Origin: Planctomycetaceae bacterium
GTDB lineage: Bacteria; Planctomycetota; Planctomycetia; Pirellulales; Thermoguttaceae
Assembly (NCBI GenBank): GCA_031266315.1
Contig: JAISBG010000293.1
Coordinates: 1 to 5,485 of the forward strand
Reading direction: 5' to 3'
Length of the DNA: 5,485 nt
Shown: in pieces, positions 1-5,485 of the stretch
How positions within the stretch are numbered: position 1 is the stretch's first letter
How the letters are laid out: each line of letters opens with the position of its first letter
Position numbers and translations under genes: made by a program
Notes under the pieces: model-generated
Database searches by the model: none
What the model was told of the DNA's origin: nothing
What the model saw: only the letters and a program-made list of their open reading frames with translations

Positions 1-1077
1 GTTCCGTCAATTGAAAAAATCCGGTTTGTTAATTCCGGTACCGAAGCAACCATGAGTGCAATTCGTCTGGCACGCGGTTTTACAGGTCGGACGAAGATTG
101 TGAAATTTATCGGTACTTATCATGGACACGTGGATTCTTTGCTTGTAGCGGCTGGGAGTTCGGCGGCAACATTGGGAGTTCCCAACTCACCGGGAGTTAC
201 ACCGGGTGCCGTCGCCGATACGATCTTATTACCGTACAATAACGTTGACGCGGTTAAAAAAAAGTTTCAGGAGATCGGCAAAGAGATTGCGGCAGTGATT
301 CTTGAACCGGTTGCCGGAAATATGGGTTGTGTTATTGCCAGTTCCAATTTTTTGTACGAATTACGGCATCTGACGCAAGCCAACGGAGCAATTCTTATTT
401 TCGACGAAGTGTTAAGTGGTTTTCGTGCCGGAAAAGGCGGTGCCGGACAACGTTTCAGTATTACGCCGGATATTACAACGCTCGGCAAAGTGATTGGCGG
501 CGGTTTGCCGGTGGGCGCGTACGGCGGTAAAGCGGAAATTATGGATCACGTCTTACCGGTCGGCAAAGTTTTTCAGGCGGGAACACTCAGTGGTAATCCT
601 TTGGCAATGGCTGCCGGAATTTCAACACTTCAGGCGTTACAGGAACTCAATGCGTTTCCCCTTTTAGAACGTAAAATGGCAATGCTTGCCGAAGGACTGG
701 AAGATGAAGCCCGATCCGCAGAAATTCCGGTTGCGGTGGAACAGGTTGGTTCCATGATGACGTTGTTTTTTCTCGCCGGACACAATAACAACGCCGAAAA
801 ATATCATGTCAGCGGTACAACATTCAACGGCAGTACAGTAGATCGTTCTACGGCAACCAGTTCAACCGGCGATTGTTTCGCAAATAAAATTATTGACTGG
901 GAAACCGCGTCAAGGTGTAACACTCAACGTTACGCAACATTTTTTTGGAACATGCTGGAACGTGGTTTTTATTTTCCGTGCAGTCAATTCGAAGTGTTCT
1001 TTATGTCAACCGTCATCACCGAATCGGAAATCCAACAAACAATTGATGCCGCAAAAGAAGTGTTCAAAATTCTATAA
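1..1077 (+). CDS. hemL: Glutamate-1-semialdehyde 2,1-aminomutase, 5'-truncated by window edge
   Basis: This cytoplasmic, PLP-dependent class III aminotransferase-fold enzyme converts glutamate-1-semialdehyde to 5-aminolevulinate in the C5 route to haem and other tetrapyrroles. The frame is open from base 1 and ends with TAA at 1075-1077, giving 358 residues. The family is about 430 long, so roughly 105 N-terminal residues are missing; the ATG at 52 is internal, because the conserved NSGTEATMSAIRLARGF motif spans it. Other family marks are YHGHVDSLL, the EPVAGNMG loop, the cofactor aspartate in IFDEVLSGFR, the Schiff-base lysine in TTLGKVIGGGLPVGAYGG (residue 163 of the fragment, base 487) and QAGTLSGNPLAMAAG. 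The end, with PCSQFEVFFMST and a closing TIDAAKEVF helix, is also typical. Oddity: about 35 extra Ser/Thr/Asn-rich residues (around 781-885) follow the MMTLFF strand compared with E. coli HemL. The gene converges on the esterase gene, and its promoter is outside the window. Confidence 0.97.
   Translation, partial: VPSIEKIRFVNSGTEATMSAIRLARGFTGRTKIVKFIGTYHGHVDSLLVAAGSSAATLGVPNSPGVTPGAVADTILLPYNNVDAVKKKFQEIGKEIAAVILEPVAGNMGCVIASSNFLYELRHLTQANGAILIFDEVLSGFRAGKGGAGQRFSITPDITTLGKVIGGGLPVGAYGGKAEIMDHVLPVGKVFQAGTLSGNPLAMAAGISTLQALQELNAFPLLERKMAMLAEGLEDEARSAEIPVAVEQVGSMMTLFFLAGHNNNAEKYHVSGTTFNGSTVDRSTATSSTGDCFANKIIDWETASRCNTQRYATFFWNMLERGFYFPCSQFEVFFMSTVITESEIQQTIDAAKEVFKIL
781..885 (+). other. Extra Ser/Thr/Asn-rich insertion within HemL
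   Basis: Aligned by eye with E. coli HemL as remembered, the stretch between the MMTLFF strand and the IIDWETASRCNTQRY helix is about 60 residues here and about 25 there. The surplus starts near HNNNAEKYHV and runs through a Ser/Thr-rich segment to around DCFANK. The frame is intact and flanking motifs are well conserved on both sides, so this looks like an in-frame surface-loop insertion, not a frameshift. Base composition matches the rest of the gene. The limits are approximate. Confidence 0.7.
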
Positions 1078-1160
1078 AAATATCTGATTCTACCGGATTA
1101 GGTGTTTCTCACCGGAATAGTAAAATAATGGGTAAAATTTCATAGGCAAACATAAGGTAG

Positions 1161-1199
1161 GCGACCTTTTGCTAATAGGTCGCGTCGGCGTTAGCCGAC
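1161..1199. repeat. Two adjacent perfect inverted repeats (REP-like candidate)
   Basis: GCGACC (1161-1166) pairs with GGTCGC (1178-1183) around an 11-nt loop. Immediately after it, GTCGGC (1184-1189) pairs with GCCGAC (1194-1199) around the loop GTTA. The two 6-bp stems abut without a spacer and are markedly more GC-rich than the surrounding DNA. There is no T run on either side, so they are poor intrinsic terminators. Tandem palindromes in an intergenic region resemble a dispersed REP-type element, but only one copy is present in this window, so repeat status is inference. Confidence 0.5.
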
Positions 1200-1271
1200 A
1201 GTGAATTAGATTAACAACGGCAAATGGTGTTGCCTTCAGTTTTGGGGTCAATGCAAACTCAACCGGCGCAA

Positions 1272-1286
1272 CCGCCCAGCGGGCGG
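1272..1286. repeat. GC-rich inverted repeat, possible weak terminator
   Basis: CCGCCC (1272-1277) pairs perfectly with GGGCGG (1281-1286) around the loop AGC. On the plus strand it is followed by ATTGTCTACCTCTTTT, a broken pyrimidine tract, so it could weakly end hemL transcription some 195 bp beyond the stop codon. It may equally belong with the hairpins at 1161-1199 as part of one repeat element. Confidence 0.35.
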
Positions 1287-1394
1287 ATTGTCTACCTCTT
1301 TTCGTGTGTTTCGCGTTTAAAACCAACTTTTTAAACTGTTCACACTTTAAATTTCGATTTTGTTACAAAAAAGAATATTGAGGACAATTGGGAC

Positions 1395-1423
1395 TTTGAG
1401 AACATGATAAACATTGTTTCAAA
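1395..1423. repeat. Imperfect AT-rich hairpin downstream of the esterase gene
   Basis: TTTGA (1395-1399) plus AACATG (1401-1406) pairs with CA (1412-1413), TGTT (1415-1418) and TCAAA (1419-1423). The stem is about 11 bp with one bulged base on each arm and the loop ATAAA. It lies 47 bp beyond the esterase stop codon on the minus strand. A T-rich stretch on that strand follows only some 20 nt later (about 1367-1374), so a terminator role for the esterase transcript is possible but weakly supported. Confidence 0.3.
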
Positions 1424-1469
1424 AAACGAAATTTCAACTATGGTAAGTCGATAATTGAGGGTGATCATC

Positions 1470-2426
1470 TCATTCGTGCAAGACATTGAGATGAGTCGGT
1501 ATTGGTTTCCGTTTTTTTGGATCAGCCGGAACAATAAGATGTTTTTCAAAAAACTGTTTCACGATTTCTTGTATTTCATTGGAGTTGAAACTTTTGGAAC
1601 AATGTCCGCCATTACCGGAAGTCAGTTTAATCAAACGGCTTTCGATTTGATTCTTTTGTAACACATCGTAAAGTTCCTGACTTTGCGAAAACGGAACCAG
1701 TTCGTCGTCTTCGGCGTGAACAAGCAACATGGGTGCGGTTGACTTATTGACCTGAAGAGCCGGACTCATTTTCCGCATCAACACAAATTTTTCTCTAAAG
1801 TTTCCTCCGAATGCTCCTGAATAAGACATTACAATCCACGGAACTTCTTTTGCTAATGTTTCAAAATTTGTTGGAGCGGCATACGCGGCAACCGCCTGAA
1901 CCGTACTGGACTGATCAAGGTTTTCGCCGACATCAAATTCTTTTGTTGCTTCGTTGGTTCCTAAAAGAGCGGAAAGATGTCCGCCTGCCGAATGTCCCCA
2001 CGCCCCGAAATGTTCCGTATCAAAATTATATTCTTTGGCGTAAGCACGCAACCAACGTACCGCCGATTTGCAATCAATAATTTGCGCCGGCATTTTGAAA
2101 TCCGGTTGCAGACGGTAATTGACCCCGACAACAGCAATACCAACAGGAACACACTGACGTACCCAACCTACAGCGTCCTCTTTATTGCCGTCCGTCCAAC
2201 CGCCGCCATGAATCGCAATTATCACCGGTAACGGTTTCATTGTTTTATAATTGTCCGGTAAATAAATGTCCAGTTGTTGGCGTTTGCCGCCGTCTTTGAC
2301 ATACGGAATATTCGTTATACAAACCTCCGCCAACGCAACAGAACAAAGAATTATCGAAAATAAACACAACGCCAGTACGGTTCGTTGAAACACACTTGCA
2401 ACAAAAAATATCAATTTATTGACCAT
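1470..2426 (-). CDS. Secreted alpha/beta-hydrolase, esterase/lipase family (BD-FAE/Abhydrolase_3-like)
   Basis: A 318-residue serine hydrolase, likely cleaving carboxyl esters outside the cytoplasm; the natural substrate cannot be read from sequence, though relatives act on acylated sugars, xylan or feruloyl esters. Residues 1-33 form a signal peptide: basic start, hydrophobic core LALCLFSIILCSVALA, and an AxA-type cleavage site near ALA-E. No lipobox fits the cleavage site. The mature protein shows the oxyanion motif HGGGW (73-77), the nucleophile elbow GHSAGG with Ser146, Asp241 in HAEDDELVP and His275 in GNGGHC, giving a complete triad. The LDIYLP strand and the VNYRL segment are typical of the family. 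The ATG at 2426 is chosen because it opens the signal peptide; no Shine-Dalgarno sequence is visible upstream. It starts 24 bp after the GldFG stop on the same strand, so co-transcription is likely. A Lys/Pro-rich tail follows the hydrolase fold. Confidence 0.93.
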   Translation of the reverse strand: MVNKLIFFVASVFQRTVLALCLFSIILCSVALAEVCITNIPYVKDGGKRQQLDIYLPDNYKTMKPLPVIIAIHGGGWTDGNKEDAVGWVRQCVPVGIAVVGVNYRLQPDFKMPAQIIDCKSAVRWLRAYAKEYNFDTEHFGAWGHSAGGHLSALLGTNEATKEFDVGENLDQSSTVQAVAAYAAPTNFETLAKEVPWIVMSYSGAFGGNFREKFVLMRKMSPALQVNKSTAPMLLVHAEDDELVPFSQSQELYDVLQKNQIESRLIKLTSGNGGHCSKSFNSNEIQEIVKQFFEKHLIVPADPKKRKPIPTHLNVLHE

Positions 2427-2450
2427 GTAAAGTAGAAAATACGGTACGTT

Positions 2451-5400
2451 TTATTTTTTCCGTCTTGATTGCGGAATACCTTCAGTTTCGCGAATTTTCC
2501 GAACAAAAAAGACGCCCAGAGCAATCAATAACGGTGGAATTGGCGGCAGTGTTACGGCGGCAAGTTTGTATTGCCCCTGAATCCGGCGAATATTTTCGTT
2601 CAGTTCAACATCCGCTTTTTCTAATTGAATATTCAATTCGCGTTGTTGTTTTTCCTTTGCAGAGTTGAGTCGTTTTTGCGCGGTCATCATTGCCGCTCCC
2701 AATTTCCGCAACGCCTCGTCTTCATTGACCACTCTTTCCTTGAGACCTTTTTCGAGTTCCTTCATCTTATCGGTCAGTTCTTTTTCCTCCGTTTCGGTCT
2801 GAGCGTCAAACTGTTTTTGCAATGAGTTACGTTTATCATTTGTTGTTTTGCGGATTTCGTCCGTATTTTCATCGAATTTCAAAAGTGTCCGGTGTTTCGG
2901 TCGCCGGTTGCGAACCGCGAGAAACCGTTCATCGCCGGCAACACTGTCAATCGCATTCAATACAAATGTAACGTTATCGAAATTCAGATTGATTCCCGCG
3001 CCCGGTTCATTGCCCATCCGGCGCAAACTGAAGAGCGAATCGGAAAGCATATCAATATCCGCAACAAGTAATACGTCTATTTTGATTGGTTCCGGTTTTA
3101 CGGGAGTTTCACCTTCTTTTAATTCCTGAGCGGGCGGCGGCGGCAATTCACCGCGAATCCGAACCGCCAATTCTTCCGGTCGGTCTTCCGTAACACATGA
3201 CCGTTCCCATGTTCCGTTGCCGAGTCCTTGCATTACCGCCCGTGTCTGAACAATTCCCGCCGGCTGTTGAAACGTTTGAAGCAACGATGTTACAGTAAGT
3301 GCGGTTCCTTCTTTTACGGGTAAAGTTGTAACATGTCCGGGAAACGGCAGCATGACATATTGTAACGAAGCGGAAACCGGATCGGAGGAATTGAACGGCA
3401 GGATTTTTCGTTCAGTTTCCAAACTTCGGTCTAAAAAGACGAAACCTTTGGGAATTTGCGCCAGTTTTCGGATAGGCGAATATTCTTGCCAAACTGCCTG
3501 TGTTCCTTCAATTGTTGCCCCTAAAAGCGTCCAGAGCGGAGTAATATCGCCTTTCGGTGTTTGCCGTCCCATCATCATCATCATTTGCGACGGTGGTTGT
3601 CGCGGTTCGGCTGTTCCGGCAACACTGCGAACATAAACCGGCAACGGGTCTTCAAAAATCACCGTCGGCTGTCCGCGTTTTACCGTATCAATAAAGTTGT
3701 CGATTTCCGTCGGTCCCATCGCCGAAGGCTGTACCGCGAGCAACGCATCGAATTTATCGCGGATTGGTTCCGCCGGATCAACTTCAACAACCGTGTATTG
3801 ACGTTGTAACTCATCAATGATTTGCCATTGCGGCGACATGGAAAACGTTTGCATATCAAGCCGACCGAAAAGCGGCGCATCCGTTTTGAGAATACCGATA
3901 CGTTTTTTCTGTGGTGTTGTTACACCGTAAAGAGCGTGAACCAATTCGTATTCGACGGAAAGTCCGCGATCAATGAACGGCAAGGTCAGCGAATTGAGAC
4001 CGGAACGAAACGCAACACCGAGAAAAATACTTTTGAGTTCGCGTTTACCGCGTGCGGCAAACGAAACTTCCTGCGGTTTAATTTCGTAACGTTGATTGGC
4101 GATAAGAGCCTGTTCGGTATTCGGTTTGATATTGTGAACCTTTACGGAAACATTTTTACCGCATTTTGATTGAATTTCGTCGAGAATTGAAATAATATCG
4201 AGTCGCGTCTGAACATGCGATTCCGGCACATCGGGACTTAGAAACGCTTCAATCACTACCGGATATTCCGGTTTCAGATCACGAAGCAGTTTCACGGTTT
4301 CCGGTGAAAGCGTACTTAATTTCTCTTCGGTCAGGTCGGCGCGAAGATCATGTTGCCGGAAAATGAAACATAAACTCAGCCCGATAAGAAAAAGACTGAC
4401 GGTACGAACAGTAAAATGAAACGTTCCGGCTAATTTTCGTTGCGCTGTCCAGTGCCGGCGACCAATCATGACCATACTCAAATAGAGCATTGTCGAGGTA
4501 ACCATTGCAAAGTACAAAATACTTGAGAAGTTGATAATGCCGCGACCGAACAGTTCAAACTGTGACGCAACACTAAAACCTTTCAGGAGTTGGGCGGCAT
4601 TTGAGGGAATCGGCGATGCGTCAACCCATTGTAACGCAATCAGCGGTGAACAAAAAACCGTGCCGAGAATATACGCGACCGTAAGATTGCCGGTCAGAAA
4701 CGAGGCAACCATTCCAATGGAAATCATCGAAACACCGACAAACCAGTATCCGATATACGTACAAACGAAAAGTCCGGTATCCGGCATACCGAGATATTTT
4801 AGTATCAGTAAATTACAGAAAAACGAAAAGAGAAGTGAAACGGTGTAAATACAAACTGCCGCATTGAATTTACCGAGAACGATATCGAAATCGCTTGCGG
4901 GAATAGTGAGCAGCAATTCATCGGTTCCCTGCCGGCGTTCGTCCGCCCAGATGCCCATCGTGATTGCCGGTACAAAAACCAGCATGATGAGCGGAAACCA
5001 AAGATTAAGTTGATCAAGGTTCGCGAGATTGGCGTTGAAAAATTCGTCCGGCAAAAACGCCGCAAGCAGAGCCTCGGGTTGGCTGTAGTCCCGCGAAGAA
5101 TCGAGCAGATAGGCGGCCACACGACAGTCAAAAAGGCGCGAGGGATCAATGGTTTTCGCCTCAATGGCGGCTGCCTCGCTGCTGTTGGCAGGCAGCACCT
5201 CCTGAAGCAGCATCTTGACATCATGCCCAACCAGCACACTGTCGGAGGCAAGCAGGCGGGTGAGTTCCTCAACAATGCCCTCATACTCAAAGGCCCGCAC
5301 GCCCTCGGGCGACGCGACATACAGCCGACGCGAGGCTTCAAACAGGTTCGAAGCGGCGGCGCCCACATCAATAAAGGCGGCGCAGGCTGCGGGAATCTCA

Positions 5401-5485
5401 GAAGAGGGCAGAGAGGACGGGGAGGAGAGCGGGGCTGTCTGGAGTGCCGAAGGAGCCGCAGGGGACTCCGAAGAGCCTGTCGAAG
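2451..5485 (-). CDS. GldF-GldG-type ABC permease/auxiliary protein, joined in frame to a DNA polymerase I-like N-terminal segment; open at window edge
   Basis: The frame runs without a stop from the right edge to TAA at 2451-2453; residue numbers below count from the GTG at 5366. Residues about 109-300 are a GldF-like ABC-2 permease. It carries the motif ADERRQGTDELLLTIPASD and membrane segments near 122-140, 167-190, 198-223, 227-247 and 280-301. A further helix (318-337) leads into a GldG-like extracytoplasmic domain (ABC_transp_aux type), which starts with RADLTEEKLSTLSPETVKLL. Near 764-815 it contains VLLVADIDMLSD and FVLNAIDSVAGDERFLAVR, typical of the family's C-terminal part. A charged coiled coil (about 833-933) and a final membrane helix (937-955) follow. 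The family forms an ABC transporter with a separate ATPase, associated with gliding motility in Bacteroidetes; its substrate elsewhere is unknown. The first permease helix is missing, replaced by polymerase-like sequence, so the true start is absent and the fusion is probably not natural. Confidence 0.88.
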   Translation of the reverse strand, partial: STGSSESPAAPSALQTAPLSSPSSLPSSEIPAACAAFIDVGAAASNLFEASRRLYVASPEGVRAFEYEGIVEELTRLLASDSVLVGHDVKMLLQEVLPANSSEAAAIEAKTIDPSRLFDCRVAAYLLDSSRDYSQPEALLAAFLPDEFFNANLANLDQLNLWFPLIMLVFVPAITMGIWADERRQGTDELLLTIPASDFDIVLGKFNAAVCIYTVSLLFSFFCNLLILKYLGMPDTGLFVCTYIGYWFVGVSMISIGMVASFLTGNLTVAYILGTVFCSPLIALQWVDASPIPSNAAQLLKGFSVASQFELFGRGIINFSSILYFAMVTSTMLYLSMVMIGRRHWTAQRKLAGTFHFTVRTVSLFLIGLSLCFIFRQHDLRADLTEEKLSTLSPETVKLLRDLKPEYPVVIEAFLSPDVPESHVQTRLDIISILDEIQSKCGKNVSVKVHNIKPNTEQALIANQRYEIKPQEVSFAARGKRELKSIFLGVAFRSGLNSLTLPFIDRGLSVEYELVHALYGVTTPQKKRIGILKTDAPLFGRLDMQTFSMSPQWQIIDELQRQYTVVEVDPAEPIRDKFDALLAVQPSAMGPTEIDNFIDTVKRGQPTVIFEDPLPVYVRSVAGTAEPRQPPSQMMMMMGRQTPKGDITPLWTLLGATIEGTQAVWQEYSPIRKLAQIPKGFVFLDRSLETERKILPFNSSDPVSASLQYVMLPFPGHVTTLPVKEGTALTVTSLLQTFQQPAGIVQTRAVMQGLGNGTWERSCVTEDRPEELAVRIRGELPPPPAQELKEGETPVKPEPIKIDVLLVADIDMLSDSLFSLRRMGNEPGAGINLNFDNVTFVLNAIDSVAGDERFLAVRNRRPKHRTLLKFDENTDEIRKTTNDKRNSLQKQFDAQTETEEKELTDKMKELEKGLKERVVNEDEALRKLGAAMMTAQKRLNSAKEKQQRELNIQLEKADVELNENIRRIQGQYKLAAVTLPPIPPLLIALGVFFVRKIRETEGIPQSRRKK
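2568..2870 (-). other. Predicted coiled-coil region near the GldG-like C-terminus
   Basis: Residues about 833-933 of the chain are dominated by Glu, Lys, Gln and Arg with regularly spaced Leu, Ile and Met, and contain no proline or glycine run. Examples are KELTDKMKELEKGLKERV and RELNIQLEKADVELNENI. This predicts a long helix or coiled coil. It sits directly before the last membrane helix (AAVTLPPIPPLLIALGVFFV, about 2500-2560), so it would form a stalk on the outer face of the membrane, with a short basic cytoplasmic tail ending RRKK. Confidence 0.7.
3570..3584 (-). repeat. (ATG)5 codon run encoding a Met5 tract
   Basis: Five consecutive ATG codons on the minus strand encode Met595-599 in the sequence PPSQMMMMMGRQTPKG, inside the GldG-like extracytoplasmic domain. 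The tract lies in a Pro/Gln/Gly-rich and probably flexible loop. It is a trinucleotide microsatellite and could vary in length by slippage without breaking the frame. Confidence 0.8.
5030..5075. other. Composition and homology breakpoint (probable chimeric junction)
   Basis: Reading the minus strand, polymerase-like sequence ends around ALLAAFLPDE and permease sequence begins around FFNANLANLDQLNLW, placing the switch near 5040-5055. By hand count, 5101-5460 is about 62% GC, while lines 4801-4860 and 4981-5040 are about 33% and 43%. Codon choice changes at the same place, with GCC, CTG, GAG and CGC common to the right. No insertion sequence, direct repeat or att-like site is visible at the switch. 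An assembly or amplification chimera is the simplest explanation; a recent recombination is possible. Confidence 0.75.
5046..5485 (-). other. polA: DNA polymerase I-like fragment (interdomain linker and inactive-type 3'-5' exonuclease domain)
   Basis: This is the first part of the long minus-strand frame, entering from the right edge. The first 30 or so residues are a low-complexity Ser/Pro/Ala linker (for example SSPSSLPSSEIPAACAAFID). Then comes a fold resembling the 3'-5' exonuclease-like domain of PolA: RLYVASPEGVRAF, LTRLLASDSVLVGHDVKMLL and RLFDCRVAAYLLDSSRDYSQ, matching the order seen in E. coli PolA (VGQNLKYD, then FDTMLESYIL). The position of the metal-binding aspartate of NLKYD (Asp424 in E. 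coli) is Leu here, as in polymerases lacking proofreading. The high GC and this linker style suggest an actinobacterial, possibly Coriobacteriia-like, source; that is inference. The polymerase domain that should follow is absent, so if the junction were real this would be a broken gene. Confidence 0.7.

Larger units (their letters stand above)
1078..1469. other. Convergent intergenic region, no convincing gene
   Basis: These 392 bp separate the stop codons of hemL (+) and the esterase gene (-). The left two thirds hold inverted repeats (1161-1183, 1184-1199, 1272-1286). The right third, from about 1327, is AT-rich and contains one imperfect hairpin. Neither gene has a clear intrinsic terminator (GC stem followed directly by a T run) here. 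A 78-codon open frame on the minus strand (1090-1326, TTG start) runs through the hairpins and has no recognisable domain; it is more likely a chance reading of repeat DNA than a gene. No tRNA, rRNA or riboswitch pattern was recognised. Confidence 0.7.

Noticed and set aside
1101..1113. GGTG-TTTCT-CACC hairpin shortly after the hemL stop, as a terminator
   Set aside because: The stem is only 4 bp and is followed by GGAATAGTAAAATAATG, with no T run.
1090..1326. 78-codon open frame on the minus strand with a TTG start
   Set aside because: It has no recognisable domain, a poor start, and reads directly through the inverted repeats at 1161-1199 and 1272-1286. It is better explained as chance coding in repeat-like DNA.
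3822..4169. 115-codon plus-strand open frame opposite the GldG-like domain
   Set aside because: It is antisense to well-conserved coding sequence, has no domain and no supporting start signals, and is therefore a shadow.
5364..5366. GTG as the true start of the long minus-strand gene
   Set aside because: The frame continues open to the right edge, and the residues upstream (PAACAAFID) continue the polymerase-like domain, so this codon is internal.
4805..5371. 188-codon open frame on the minus strand overlapping the long gene
   Set aside because: It is rich in Arg, Cys and Pro, lacks any domain, and lies in another frame of the better-supported gene. Its length comes from the GC-rich segment having few stops.
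1..5485. CRISPR array, defence system, insertion sequence or phage genes
   Set aside because: No regularly spaced direct repeats, transposase motifs, terminal inverted repeats around a gene, integrase or phage proteins were seen on either strand.

Overview
The window appears to come from a moderately AT-rich (about 42-48% GC), probably uncultured planctomycete-like bacterium. This is inferred from protein style: a HemL C-terminus of planctomycete type, a GldF-GldG ABC permease/auxiliary protein encoded as one long chain, a lipoprotein-free secreted esterase, and little sign of Shine-Dalgarno sites. No taxonomic marker is present, so the assignment is tentative.

Layout. (1) Positions 1-1077 (+): the C-terminal 358 codons of hemL (glutamate-1-semialdehyde aminomutase), cut by the left edge and carrying an unusual insertion of about 35 residues near its C-terminus. 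(2) Positions 1078-1469: a 392-bp convergent intergenic region with several inverted repeats, including two back-to-back hairpins, and no convincing gene. (3) Positions 1470-2426 (-): a secreted alpha/beta-hydrolase (esterase/lipase of the BD-FAE/Abhydrolase_3 type) with a complete catalytic triad. (4) Positions 2451-5485 (-): one reading frame, open to the right edge. Its C-terminal 860 or so residues are a fused GldF-like ABC-2 permease and GldG-like auxiliary protein. Its N-terminal part is unrelated: it reads as the Ser/Pro-rich linker and 3'-5' exonuclease-like domain of a DNA polymerase I from a high-GC organism.

The esterase follows the GldFG gene by 24 bp on the same strand, so the two were probably co-transcribed. 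GldFG would sit in the cytoplasmic membrane with a large extracytoplasmic domain and needs a separate ATPase; that gene, and the first transmembrane helix of the permease, would lie where the foreign segment begins. hemL is transcribed toward this pair and is functionally unrelated (tetrapyrrole synthesis).

The most notable observation is the abrupt change near position 5045 in GC content (about 62% by hand count over 5101-5460, against 33-43% in sampled lines just to the left), codon usage and protein family. It most likely marks a chimeric metagenome assembly, with a real rearrangement or transfer as the less likely alternative. I found no convincing new biological system; the remaining points of interest are the HemL insertion and the intergenic hairpins.
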